Positions 35,070 through 43,531 of a stretch of DNA of 64,000 bases are shown here, piece after piece. Under the pieces are notes generated by a model. It worked only from the letters and a program-made list of their open reading frames with translations, ran no database searches and was not told where the DNA came from. Origin of the DNA: Hyphomonas jannaschiana VP2 (lineage in GTDB: Bacteria; Pseudomonadota; Alphaproteobacteria; Caulobacterales; Hyphomonadaceae). Positions within the stretch are counted from its first letter, which is position 1. Each line of letters begins with the position of its first letter. A program made the translations under genes and the position numbers. The stretch spans positions 1 through 64,000 of the forward strand of contig NZ_ARYJ01000012.1 in the NCBI RefSeq assembly GCF_000685215.1. Direction: 5' to 3'.

Positions 35070-35813
35070 ATGCGTCAGGATGCTGTCACGCTCGAACGTT
35101 TTTACTCTGCCCAGCTGGGGCAGGCGGCGGCGCGTATCCTGTCCGGCAAGCTGACGGATCTGTGGGGCGAGGCGCGGGGCCTGTCGCTGCTGGGGCTCGG
35201 CTTTGCCATTCCGGTGCTGGATGCGTTCGGCGAGGCGCCATCGCGCATCATTGCCGGTGTGCCGCACGAGCATGGCCCGGTGAAGTGGGACTATTCCGGC
35301 CGGGGCAATGCCACGGTCGGCGTCGGTGATGACCGGCTGCCCTTTCCGGATGGCATGTTCGACCGGGTGATCGTGCTGCATGGGCTGGAAGAGGCGGGCA
35401 ATCCGCGTACTTACCTGCGCGAAATCTGGCGCATCACGGCGCCGGAAGGGCGCATCGTACTGGCGACGGCCAATCGGGGCGGGCTGTGGTCGCGGGCAAC
35501 GCGTACCCCGTTCGGGCAGGGACGGCCCTGGACCCGGCCGCAGCTGATAAACCTGCTATCCTCGGGTCTGTTTCAGGTCACCGCATCGACCAGCGCGCTC
35601 TATATGCCGCCAGTGTCTGCCGCGCTGGTGACATCGGCGGCCGAGGGCTGGGAAGCGATCGGCAGCCTTATCGCCCCCGGCTTTGGCGGTGTCGTTCTGG
35701 TGGAAGCGGTGAAGCGTCTTTATGCGAGCCCCGGTGGCGGGGCACCCGCGCCTGTGACCGAAAAGGTACGGATTCCGCGTCCTGTACCGTCCCCGAAACG
35801 CGAAAGTCATTGA
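35070..35813 (+). CDS. Class I SAM-dependent methyltransferase
   Basis: The 247-residue protein has LTDLWGEARGLSLLGLGFA as a variant SAM loop, DRLPFPDGMFDRVIVLHGLEE as motif II/III, and LREIWRITAPEGRIVLATANR. It matches the Methyltransf_11 type that often faces gloB in alphaproteobacteria. The SAM loop has GLGFA rather than GxGxG, which fits this subfamily. The start at 35070 is chosen because further extension overlaps gloB. Confidence 0.85.
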   Translation: MRQDAVTLERFYSAQLGQAAARILSGKLTDLWGEARGLSLLGLGFAIPVLDAFGEAPSRIIAGVPHEHGPVKWDYSGRGNATVGVGDDRLPFPDGMFDRVIVLHGLEEAGNPRTYLREIWRITAPEGRIVLATANRGGLWSRATRTPFGQGRPWTRPQLINLLSSGLFQVTASTSALYMPPVSAALVTSAAEGWEAIGSLIAPGFGGVVLVEAVKRLYASPGGGAPAPVTEKVRIPRPVPSPKRESH

Positions 35814-35869
35814 CGTGTCATATAAGCGGCAGATACTTCGCACCTGCAGCAACTATTAGGAGTAGCGCC

Positions 35870-36214
35870 ATGAAGCTTGTCACAGCCATTTTCAAGCCCA
35901 GCCGGCTCGACGCAGTGATCGATGCGCTCTCCGAAGTCGGGGCCACCGGCCTGACTGTTTCCGAGGTCCGCGGCTATGGCCGCCAGCTCGGCAAGACGGA
36001 GGTTTATCGCGGCGCCGAATACGAAGTGCGACTACTTCCGAAGGTCAAAGTGGAGGTCGCCTGTCCGGATGATGCGGCAGAGCGATTTGCCGACGCCATC
36101 AGCCAGGCGGCCAATACCGGCACGATCGGCGACGGCAAGATCTTTATTCTGGACCTTGGCTCCGTCATCCGCATCCGCACTGGCGAGCGCGACGAACTGG
36201 CCGTTTCCGGTTAG
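35870..36214 (+). CDS. P-II family nitrogen regulatory protein
   Basis: The 114-residue protein is a canonical P-II signal protein. The T-loop GYGRQLGKTEVYRGAEYEV carries the uridylylation tyrosine at position 51, and GDGKIFILDLGSVIRIRTGE forms the C-loop signature. It would sense 2-oxoglutarate and ATP/ADP and control nitrogen targets. Neither amtB nor glnA is adjacent, so glnB or glnK cannot be assigned. AGGAG lies nine bases before the ATG. Confidence 0.94.
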   Translation: MKLVTAIFKPSRLDAVIDALSEVGATGLTVSEVRGYGRQLGKTEVYRGAEYEVRLLPKVKVEVACPDDAAERFADAISQAANTGTIGDGKIFILDLGSVIRIRTGERDELAVSG

Positions 36215-36222
36215 ATCAAACC

Positions 36223-36627
36223 TCAGGACGCGTTTCTGTCCGCGCCGGAATCGCTGGCTTTGACGTCGGTCGCTGTGACCTCGGTCGCGCCATGGTGAAG
36301 CTGCAGGTTCAGCAGGATTGCCTTGGCTATCGGCAGCAGCGCCAGGATCAGGCCGATCATGATGGCGCACATCACCACGAAAGCCAGGATCTTCAGGCCC
36401 ACCGGCATCGGGATCATGGGCACGATGAAGATGAAAGGCGCAGTCAGGATCAGCACACCAAAGCCGACAAAGAAAGCAGGGCCGTCGGCAGTGTCGTCAT
36501 TGCTCATTTCACGGCCGCAGACAGGGCAGGCATCGTTCAGCTTCAGATAGCTCTTGAACAGCTTGCCTTCGCCGCAATTTCCGCATTTCAGCTGCAGGCC
36601 GGACAGGATGGGGGAAGGTTTCGACAT
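36223..36627 (-). CDS. DUF983 membrane protein with zinc-ribbon motifs
   Basis: The 134-residue protein has two CxxC pairs (LKCGNCGEG and ACPVCGRE) near the N-terminus and two membrane helices (about 50-105). This is the usual DUF983 layout. Related genes occur beside cytochrome oxidase assembly genes in other bacteria, but none is here. It converges with the P-II gene eight bases away. Confidence 0.88.
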   Translation of the reverse strand: MSKPSPILSGLQLKCGNCGEGKLFKSYLKLNDACPVCGREMSNDDTADGPAFFVGFGVLILTAPFIFIVPMIPMPVGLKILAFVVMCAIMIGLILALLPIAKAILLNLQLHHGATEVTATDVKASDSGADRNAS

Positions 36628-36800
36628 GGAGGAACTCCGGGGAACTGACCCGACACATCGGGCCGCAGGCGTCATTCTTCAATGCGACAGATGGAACGCG
36701 GGGGACGGGCGGCTCTTGACGGGCGGGGCGGCATTGCCCACCAGAGCGGGCTGAAAATCGCCAAAAGCTTCAAGCAATATCGCAAGACGGAACAGTCCAG

Positions 36801-37742
36801 ATGTCTGACCCCATATTCGAGCGGATCGCCATTGTCGGTGCGGGCCTTATCGGCTCTTCCATCGCGCGGGCCGCCACGGCCTATGGCGCGGCGGGGTCTG
36901 TCTCGCTGTATGATGCCAGCGACGATGTACGGGCCCGTGCGGAGGGGCTGGATCTCGGAAATGTGACCGCAACGCTGGCCGATGCCGTGCAGGACGCGGA
37001 CTGCGTGATCCTCTGCGTGCCGGTCGGTGCACTGGCGCCGGTGGCAAAGGCGGCGGTGGCACATATGAAGCCCGGCGCGATTCTGACAGATGTCGGCTCG
37101 GTCAAGAAACAGGCCGCCGAGGCGCTGATCTCGGCGGACAATGGCGCGGTGCTGATCATTCCGGGCCACCCGATTGCCGGCACGGAACAATCCGGCCCGG
37201 AAGCCGGTTTCCCGACCCTGTTCAAGGGCGCCTGGCATATTCTCACTCCGCAGGACGGCAAGGACGCAGTCTATGCCGATGCCGTGCAGAAGCTGACGGA
37301 TTTCTGGACCGCGCTTGGCGCAAAGGTGGAAACCATGGACCCCGCCCGGCACGACCGTGTGCTGGCCATCACTTCCCACTTGCCGCACCTGATCGCCTTC
37401 AACATCGTCTCCACCGCGTTCGACATGGAAACGGTGGAGGAGGGCGAAGTGGTGAAATTCTCCGCCGGTGGTTTCCGGGACTTTACCCGTATCGCGGCCT
37501 CCGACCCGGTGATGTGGCGCGACGTGTTCCTGAACAACAAGGAAGCGGTGCTGGAATGCCTCGGCCGGTTCTCGGAGGACCTTGCCGCCCTGCAACGGGC
37601 AATCCGCTGGGGTGACGGCGATTTCCTGATGCAGGAGTTCACCCGTGCCCGGACGATCCGCAAGGCTGTCATCGATGCCGGGCAGGATTCCGGCGCGGTG
37701 AACTTCGGCCGGAACCAGAATGGTGTTAAAGACGGCGGATGA
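36801..37742 (+). CDS. tyrC: Prephenate/arogenate dehydrogenase
   Basis: The 313-residue protein has the NAD-binding IVGAGLIGSSIARA, LTDVGSVK, the substrate motif PGHPIAGTEQSGPEAG and ITSHLPHLIAF. These mark the TyrA-type dehydrogenase of tyrosine synthesis. Whether prephenate or arogenate is preferred is not visible, so the symbol is by family. It overlaps the following DUF2164 gene by four bases (ATGA). Confidence 0.93.
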   Translation: MSDPIFERIAIVGAGLIGSSIARAATAYGAAGSVSLYDASDDVRARAEGLDLGNVTATLADAVQDADCVILCVPVGALAPVAKAAVAHMKPGAILTDVGSVKKQAAEALISADNGAVLIIPGHPIAGTEQSGPEAGFPTLFKGAWHILTPQDGKDAVYADAVQKLTDFWTALGAKVETMDPARHDRVLAITSHLPHLIAFNIVSTAFDMETVEEGEVVKFSAGGFRDFTRIAASDPVMWRDVFLNNKEAVLECLGRFSEDLAALQRAIRWGDGDFLMQEFTRARTIRKAVIDAGQDSGAVNFGRNQNGVKDGG

Positions 37743-37978
37743 AACCGCTTACACTTTCAGACGACCGGCGCGAGGCGCTGGCCGGCCACCTGCAGCGCCT
37801 GTTCGCGTCCGAATTCGATGAGGACCTCAGCAGTTTCCGGGCCGAGGCCATCATCGACCTGATGCTGAAACAGCTGGGTCCGGCGGTCTATAACCAGGCG
37901 GTCGAAGATGTGCGCGCGCATTTTCAGGACAAGCTGGATGACCTCTCCGGCGAAGTCTGGGTCGATGGTGGTGTCTGA
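37739..37978 (+). CDS. DUF2164 family protein
   Basis: The 79-residue acidic protein matches the small DUF2164 family, with LQRLFASEFDEDLSSFRAEA and LGPAVYNQAVEDVRAHF. Function is unknown. Its ATG is inside the end of the dehydrogenase gene, so it is translationally coupled. Confidence 0.85.
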   Translation: MKPLTLSDDRREALAGHLQRLFASEFDEDLSSFRAEAIIDLMLKQLGPAVYNQAVEDVRAHFQDKLDDLSGEVWVDGGV

Positions 37979-38044
37979 ACCCGCTCACGAAACCTCACAC
38001 GAATTTGTGTCGCCTGCGATGCGGGCCCGCGCTAGGGAAGGGGC

Positions 38045-38575
38045 ATGAAACCGATGACTGCTCCTCTTTCCCGCCGCCGCCTGCTGTTTGCAGGCACAGC
38101 TTCGCTAGTGATCGCCGCCTGCTCGGGCGGGTCGCGCAGCGCCGCGGCTGAAGCCGAAACCAGCGACAGCGACCCTTATGCAGACAGCGAATGGCGCAAA
38201 GTGACAGAAGCGGAGTGGAAAGAACGGCTGGACCCGAAGGCTTTCGCCGTGCTGCGCAAGGAAGACACCGAACGGGCCTTCACCTCACCGCTGGAAAATG
38301 AAAAGCGCGCCGGAACCTATCACTGCGCCGGGTGCGACCTGCCGCTGTTTTCCTCGGAAACGAAATTCGACTCCGGAACGGGCTGGCCGAGCTTCTGGAA
38401 GCCGCTGCCGGGCGCGATGGGTACCAAGGACGACCACAAGCTGTTCTATACGCGCACGGAATATCACTGCGCGCGCTGCCTTGGGCATCAGGGCCACGTC
38501 TTCAATGACGGGCCAGCGCCGACAGGCCAGCGCTGGTGCAATAATGGCGTCGCGCTGACCTTCCGGCCCGCCTGA
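38045..38575 (+). CDS. msrB: Methionine sulfoxide reductase MsrB, Tat-type lipoprotein
   Basis: The 176-residue protein repairs methionine-R-sulfoxide in proteins. It begins with a twin-arginine sequence SRRRLLFAG and a lipobox IAAC (Cys26), so it should be exported folded and anchored. The MsrB domain has CAGC and CARC zinc pairs, TGWPSFWKPL, and the catalytic cysteine in RWCNNGVAL. It lies 66 bases after the DUF2164 gene and four bases plus-strand convergent with the M23 gene. Confidence 0.94.
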   Translation: MKPMTAPLSRRRLLFAGTASLVIAACSGGSRSAAAEAETSDSDPYADSEWRKVTEAEWKERLDPKAFAVLRKEDTERAFTSPLENEKRAGTYHCAGCDLPLFSSETKFDSGTGWPSFWKPLPGAMGTKDDHKLFYTRTEYHCARCLGHQGHVFNDGPAPTGQRWCNNGVALTFRPA

Positions 38576-38581
38576 CACCGC

Positions 38582-39769
38582 CTATTCGATGATCTCGACG
38601 CCTTCGGGAATGACGAAAGCCGGAACGGAGGCAATCGCGACGTCACCATCGTCGATCAGCTCGCCGGGGCCATTCTCGCGCCGCTCATAGGCTGCCACCA
38701 ATGATGTATAGGGCGGAACATAGTCCCAGCCGCCATTGCCATTGTTCTGCGTAATCTCGAAATGCAGATGCAGCACGGTCGGCGTGCCGCCGAAATCGTT
38801 CGAGACATAACCGATCGTGTCACCAGCCTGGACCGTGTCGCCGATGGAGACGGCGAGTTTCTTCATGTTTAGGTGCAGGTATTTGTAGATCCGTCCGCCG
38901 GAGCGGAGGTTTACACTATAGGAGCCGACATTCGAGATGACGCCATCCTCCACGGCCACGACTTCATGGGCGTCCCTGTCGGCAGCCGAAGTGGAGCGTT
39001 CCGACTGACAGCTTTCCGGCGTGCCGACCCGGATGTCCTGGCCCTGGTGGATCTTGTTCATCGGGCAGTAGGCTGAGTTGCGGTTGGATGTGCGGGTTTC
39101 GCAGAAATTGTCCCGCCACGGATATTCGAAATTGCGTTCGTCGCACTGATCGCCGCCGACCATGCCGCCGCCGAAGGTAAATACCATGGACTGGAGATAG
39201 GCTGGAGAATCCTTGATCGGGAAAACCATGTCCGGCGCGAAAATGGTTTCATTCTCCGAGCCTTCGCCCGTGCCGGGCAGCAGGGCGCCCGGCCCGTAGA
39301 AGGAGAAGGCCGGTTCGACGGGCGCTGGCGGTTGCGGATCGTCGGTCACATCCGGCGTATCCACCGGCGGGCTGGTGTCTGTGTCGGCCGTATCGGTTGT
39401 ATCGTCCGGCGTATCGGCGGGGGTATCCGTGGGTGTATCCACATCCGTGCCAAGGTCTGTGTCCCCCGTGCCGGTATCTGGCGTGTCGGCCGGGTCTGTC
39501 GGGGTATCCGTCATGCCGGGATCTGTGTCTGTGCCCGTGTCTGGATCCGTAACCGGCGTACCCGTGTCGGTGGGCTGGTCACCATTGCCGTAGGGGTCTG
39601 TTACAGGCGCGGTCGGTGGCGGCGGGCCGGGGGCGCCGGGCGGGACTGCCGGGCCGGCTTCCGGCGTGGCCGGCGGCGGGCCGCCATCGCCCGGAAAGCG
39701 GATGAAATCACAGGCCGAAACGGTCAGCAGCGTGGCTGCGCCGAGCAGGAGAGAACGCATACGGGCCAT
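38582..39769 (-). CDS. M23 metallopeptidase lipoprotein with Thr/Asp/Pro-rich linker
   Basis: The 395-residue protein has a lipobox VSAC (Cys20) and a Pro-rich stretch. A low-complexity linker at about 57-147 is built from T, D, P and G. It ends in an M23 (LytM) domain with an apparently complete zinc site: HQGQD (His241, Asp245), His299 in YLHL, and HLH (His334, His336). It could cut peptidoglycan cross-bridges or another Gly-rich target. It is the last gene of a coupled operon with a subtilisin-like protease, and its ATG touches the previous stop (TGATG). Confidence 0.9.
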   Translation of the reverse strand: MARMRSLLLGAATLLTVSACDFIRFPGDGGPPPATPEAGPAVPPGAPGPPPPTAPVTDPYGNGDQPTDTGTPVTDPDTGTDTDPGMTDTPTDPADTPDTGTGDTDLGTDVDTPTDTPADTPDDTTDTADTDTSPPVDTPDVTDDPQPPAPVEPAFSFYGPGALLPGTGEGSENETIFAPDMVFPIKDSPAYLQSMVFTFGGGMVGGDQCDERNFEYPWRDNFCETRTSNRNSAYCPMNKIHQGQDIRVGTPESCQSERSTSAADRDAHEVVAVEDGVISNVGSYSVNLRSGGRIYKYLHLNMKKLAVSIGDTVQAGDTIGYVSNDFGGTPTVLHLHFEITQNNGNGGWDYVPPYTSLVAAYERRENGPGELIDDGDVAIASVPAFVIPEGVEIIE

Positions 39770-40434
39770 CAGCGCGACCTCACCGCAACGAGCGAATCTG
39801 CGATGGACAGGGCGTCGTCCTCGCTGATGCAGTCGGCATGTTCACCGTCCGCGTGGGTGCATTCAAATTCGATCAGGTAATCTGCGCCATATTTGGTGAA
39901 CGCTACCTGTGCACCGCTCATCGTGGGGATGAAGCGCTTCGGCGTGTCCGTTGTGCCGGGCGCGCGGTCGCCGATGATCTCATTGGTGCCATTGACGACA
40001 ATGTTATAATCCGTACCGGGATAGAAAGCGAAATAGCCATCGCTCAGCGGCTGGAATTTTACATCCGACTCGGCGCCCTGAGGCAGGACGATGCCCGTCG
40101 GCAGCATGACCGGCACAGGCGGCGGGTCACCTTCCTGCGAGGCGGTCATGAAATTGCCGCTGGTGCCGGAATTCGAGGCGACGTCGTTGCGGGCAGCGGC
40201 CCAGTCAATGGTCGCTTCCTGGCTCATCGCCTGGGTGTAGACGGGTGTGTCCACAGTCTCCGCGGGGAGTGTGTCTTCCGGCGTCTCGTCCGCCAGCGCG
40301 ACCTCTTCCGGTTCGGAAATCTCCGTGGCCGGGTCGTCGCCCATGCCCCGGATGAACTTGTCACAGCCTGCAAGGCCCAGCAGGGCGCAGGCAGGCACCA
40401 GCACGAAGGCAATCTGCTTCCTCATGGCGGTCAT
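39769..40434 (-). CDS. Lipoprotein of unknown function in the protease operon
   Basis: I do not recognise this 221-residue protein. It has a lipoprotein signal with lipobox LAGC (about Cys24), an acidic Glu/Asp/Pro-rich linker (about 32-65), and a C-terminal domain with GYFAFYPGTDYNIVVNG and two cysteines (FECTHADGEHADC). The ATG overlaps the stop of the preceding gene by four bases, and the next gene starts inside its own stop. A start three codons later (MRKQ) is also possible. Confidence 0.8.
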   Translation of the reverse strand: MTAMRKQIAFVLVPACALLGLAGCDKFIRGMGDDPATEISEPEEVALADETPEDTLPAETVDTPVYTQAMSQEATIDWAAARNDVASNSGTSGNFMTASQEGDPPPVPVMLPTGIVLPQGAESDVKFQPLSDGYFAFYPGTDYNIVVNGTNEIIGDRAPGTTDTPKRFIPTMSGAQVAFTKYGADYLIEFECTHADGEHADCISEDDALSIADSLVAVRSR

Positions 40435-41036
40435 TCCTTTCCGGGTTGAGCCACATAGTCCGGATCGGCATAGGCGACGCTGTCGACCTGCATGATCCGG
40501 TTCTGAATTTCGTTAATGGTTGCGCGGGTCGGCTCAAGGCCGGGCGGCAGGCGGTAGCCAAGCCGGATCTCTCCCGAATAGCTGGCGCCGACCAGATGAA
40601 AATCCTGCAGGACAGGATAGCGTGCCTGAAGATTGGCCCAGGCAATGTCGGCGGCGGCACGGTCGCGCTTGAAATTGCGGGAGATGACATCGATCTCCGG
40701 TTCGCCCTTGATGCGGACGATATAGACGATCTCTGACCCGTCCTGGCTGACCTGCGCGAGCTTTGTGCCGGCCGGTTGCCGCGTTTCGGCGGAGGCCGGG
40801 ATTTCAGCGGGCCGGACCATCGGCAGCGGATCGCCTGGGTGGAGTTCCGGAACCGGCTTTACCGACTCAGGCGCGCCGGGCTGCGACACGACCGTTTGGG
40901 ACACAGCCGGCTGGGCTGCAGGGCCCGTTCCGCCCGATCCGGCCATGACGAAGATGCCGGTTGCCCCGGCCAGCATGGCGAGGCCTGCAAGCCCGAGCGG
41001 ACCGCCGAGGTGCAGGGGGGGCTGGCCGTCGCTCAT
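40431..41036 (-). CDS. Membrane-anchored protein with subtilisin-propeptide-like C-terminus
   Basis: The 201-residue protein has one N-terminal hydrophobic helix (about 10-33), a Pro/Ala/Val-rich linker, and a C-terminal domain (about 95-196). That domain ends INEIQNRIMQVDSVAYADPDYV. This ending resembles the last strand of I9-type subtilisin propeptides, where V-x-Y-x-E/D-x-D precedes the cleavage point. The similarity is by eye. It begins directly after the stop of the subtilisin-like gene with no gap, which supports a partner or inhibitor role. Confidence 0.75.
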   Translation of the reverse strand: MSDGQPPLHLGGPLGLAGLAMLAGATGIFVMAGSGGTGPAAQPAVSQTVVSQPGAPESVKPVPELHPGDPLPMVRPAEIPASAETRQPAGTKLAQVSQDGSEIVYIVRIKGEPEIDVISRNFKRDRAAADIAWANLQARYPVLQDFHLVGASYSGEIRLGYRLPPGLEPTRATINEIQNRIMQVDSVAYADPDYVAQPGKE

Positions 41037-43307
41037 TCAGTCTCCAACGCCTGTCGTGCCGACGGGTTCCGGAACATTGGCGAGGTTCAGGATGCGTCCG
41101 CCGCAAGGGCGCCGGCACATATTCTCGGAGCCCGGGATCGGCGTCGTTCCCGGATAGTCGGAACAAAGCCCGGCGCATTGCATGTCCGTGCGCGGATCTG
41201 TGGCGGCCATCAGGGTTTCGATCAGCTCGTCTGAGGAGGCTTCCGGATCGCGGGCCTTCAGCAGGGCCAGCGCAGCCGAGACATGCGGGGCCGCCATGGA
41301 GGTGCCCTGCTCATAGGCATAGTAGCAGTCCTGCACCGCTTCACCGGTGACCGGATCGTAGCAATCGGTCGAGGCCTTGGTCGAGAGAATGCCATCGGGG
41401 CGGGAGTCATTGTCGTCGTCGCGGGCCATCTCGCCGCCAGGGGCAAGGATGTCGACGCCGTCGCCGAAGTTCGAATAGGCGGTGATCTCGCCCAGCGCAT
41501 TGCCGGCCGCGACGGAGATGACATTGTCACATCCGCCGGGCGCATAATAGGCCGTGTCGATGCGGGCGTTACCGGCCGCGGAGACGACGACTGCACCGCG
41601 CTCTGTCACCGAGTCGATCGCATCCTGCAGCGAGGCCGGGCAGTATTCGAACAGGCCGATGGACAGGTTGATGATGTCCGCCGGATTGTCGTTCCACACT
41701 TCGCTGCCGTCTTCGCCTTCGGCAGGGATCAGGCCTGCGGCCCAACGGATGGCATCGTTGATGTCGGACAGGCGCCCGCCGCATTTTCCTAGCGCGCGGA
41801 CCGGCACGATCTTGACGTTCCACGCGCCGCCCGCGACGCCTGCGCCATTGTTGGAGGCAGCTGCGCCAATGGTTCCGGCGACATGTGTTCCGTGGAAGGA
41901 GTCTGCGGCACCGGGAACGGCCGGATTGCAGAGATCCCCCGGATCGTTCGGATCGGAATCGCGTCCGTCGCCGTCATTGCCCATGCGCGGATCGGAGACC
42001 ATGTCCCAGCCCGGCGCGATATTGGCTGAAGCGGCAATGTCCGGATGGTTCATCTGCAGGCCGGTATCGACGACGGCGACCACGACATCGGATGAGCCTT
42101 CAATGCCCTGACGGGTCCAGAAATCCTGGAAACCGGCGCCGCCAAGCGACTGGCCTTCGCCCGAACCTCTGGGCTTCATGTCCCATTGCAGATCCCAGAG
42201 CGGGTCATTCGGGGTCACTTCCACGTTCACCGGCGTTGTGCTGCCCGTGGACGGCGTGACGCCATTGGACGTGGACGGGGAACCTTCCGGTGGCCGCCGA
42301 ACGAACTGGTTTTCGAAGATGAAGTCCTTCTCGACATATTCGAACTGGCCGGAGGCACGCAGATCGTCGACGAAGCAATTGGTGGCAAGGACGGGGTCAG
42401 CCTCAATGGCATCCAGATCGTTCGGGTCCGGACATCCTTTGCCTTCATCAATGGCCAGGAAGCTGAGCGACGGGTCTTTCGCATCCTCCGGCGTGAACAG
42501 GGTAGGGCCGGCGCCGGCCACCTGGATCACCATCTGGCCTTCGCGGGACAGGGTGACCTCGGCATTCATCTTGTACTTGGCCAGCGTGTCCAACATCACG
42601 GCATTGGCGTCGCGCTGGGCGACGATGGCATCGCGCGTCACCAGAGACCGGCGGGCCAGCTTGCGGGCGGCCATCTGTTCCTCGACCGGGGCGGACTCCA
42701 GCGAGCGCGGCTGCAGCGAGCGGGTCTTTTTAAGGGGGGCGGGTTGCGTCTGCGCGGTCGTTTCCAGGGCCCGGGTTGCCTCCTCGATCTGTTGCAGCGA
42801 CTGCTCGCGCGCTTTCGGATCCAGTTTCACGCGCGGGGCGATACCCATTTCGGGCTGGAAAAGTTCCAGCGAGCGCGAGGCCGGGGCACGGGGGGCAGGG
42901 GCTGCTGCGACCGGTGCTTCCTCCATGGCATCTGCGAGGGCGGTTTCATCCTCGAGGAACAGCTCACCATCATCAATTTCCGCCATGGCCTCGGCGGGCG
43001 GGATGTCGGCCGGTTTGGCAATGACGGACAGAACGGCAAAGGCCGGCTTGTTGGTCGGCTTGCCCGAGATGTCGCTGATCACCTTGCCGGCAATCGCGCG
43101 TGCCTCGACCGGGACAGACCGCATCGGATCGGTCTTGTTTGCCTGTTCCACAACCGTTTCGCCGGAGATCTGCTTGAGTGAGGCGTCAGCGATTTCGCGG
43201 GCCCGTTCAAGGCGTTCGCCCTGGCGGTCGCAGGCCGAGACGAGCAGCAGGCTGGTCAGCGCGGCCCCGAACAGGAGGCGGGCCGATTTGGTGGACTGGT
43301 TCGACAT
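41037..43307 (-). CDS. Subtilisin-like serine protease (S8), lipoprotein
   Basis: The 756-residue protein has a lipobox LVSAC (Cys26) and a long Ala/Glu/Arg-rich region (30-240) with SLE and RSL repeats. A propeptide-like domain (about 240-330) ends near FEYVEKDF. The S8 catalytic domain (about 405-700) carries Asp414 (VVDTG), His475 (HGTHVAG), the oxyanion Asn580 and Ser670 (GTSMAAPH). All catalytic residues are present, so it should be active at the cell envelope. The start at 43307 is chosen for its signal peptide; the frame is open eleven codons more. Confidence 0.93.
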   Translation of the reverse strand: MSNQSTKSARLLFGAALTSLLLVSACDRQGERLERAREIADASLKQISGETVVEQANKTDPMRSVPVEARAIAGKVISDISGKPTNKPAFAVLSVIAKPADIPPAEAMAEIDDGELFLEDETALADAMEEAPVAAAPAPRAPASRSLELFQPEMGIAPRVKLDPKAREQSLQQIEEATRALETTAQTQPAPLKKTRSLQPRSLESAPVEEQMAARKLARRSLVTRDAIVAQRDANAVMLDTLAKYKMNAEVTLSREGQMVIQVAGAGPTLFTPEDAKDPSLSFLAIDEGKGCPDPNDLDAIEADPVLATNCFVDDLRASGQFEYVEKDFIFENQFVRRPPEGSPSTSNGVTPSTGSTTPVNVEVTPNDPLWDLQWDMKPRGSGEGQSLGGAGFQDFWTRQGIEGSSDVVVAVVDTGLQMNHPDIAASANIAPGWDMVSDPRMGNDGDGRDSDPNDPGDLCNPAVPGAADSFHGTHVAGTIGAAASNNGAGVAGGAWNVKIVPVRALGKCGGRLSDINDAIRWAAGLIPAEGEDGSEVWNDNPADIINLSIGLFEYCPASLQDAIDSVTERGAVVVSAAGNARIDTAYYAPGGCDNVISVAAGNALGEITAYSNFGDGVDILAPGGEMARDDDNDSRPDGILSTKASTDCYDPVTGEAVQDCYYAYEQGTSMAAPHVSAALALLKARDPEASSDELIETLMAATDPRTDMQCAGLCSDYPGTTPIPGSENMCRRPCGGRILNLANVPEPVGTTGVGD

Positions 43308-43531
43308 GAGAACGTTCCCCGTGAATTTCCCAAACAACATCCCAGCCTGCCTAGATTAACCCTATGGAAAGATTATGACGCCGTTTCCCTCCTGTCCAAT
43401 CCAAAGGCATTTATTGACACGCCAATCCGGTGGCAGATGCGCCTTCGGGCACCTGTTCTGACCGGGCAGGATAACCCTGCGGGATAGTTTTCCTGTCTGG
43501 ACAAGTCTCAAGACGCGGCGGATGAAGGGGC

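Noticed and set aside
39320-39600. CRISPR-like or VNTR array suggested by repetitive DNA
   Set aside because: The repetition follows the Thr/Asp/Pro codons of the M23 protein and has no regular spacers.
42178-43359. A 393-codon plus-strand frame over the S8 protease N-terminal region
   Set aside because: It is antisense to the Ala/Arg-rich part of the protease and has Ser/Arg-rich composition typical of a shadow frame.
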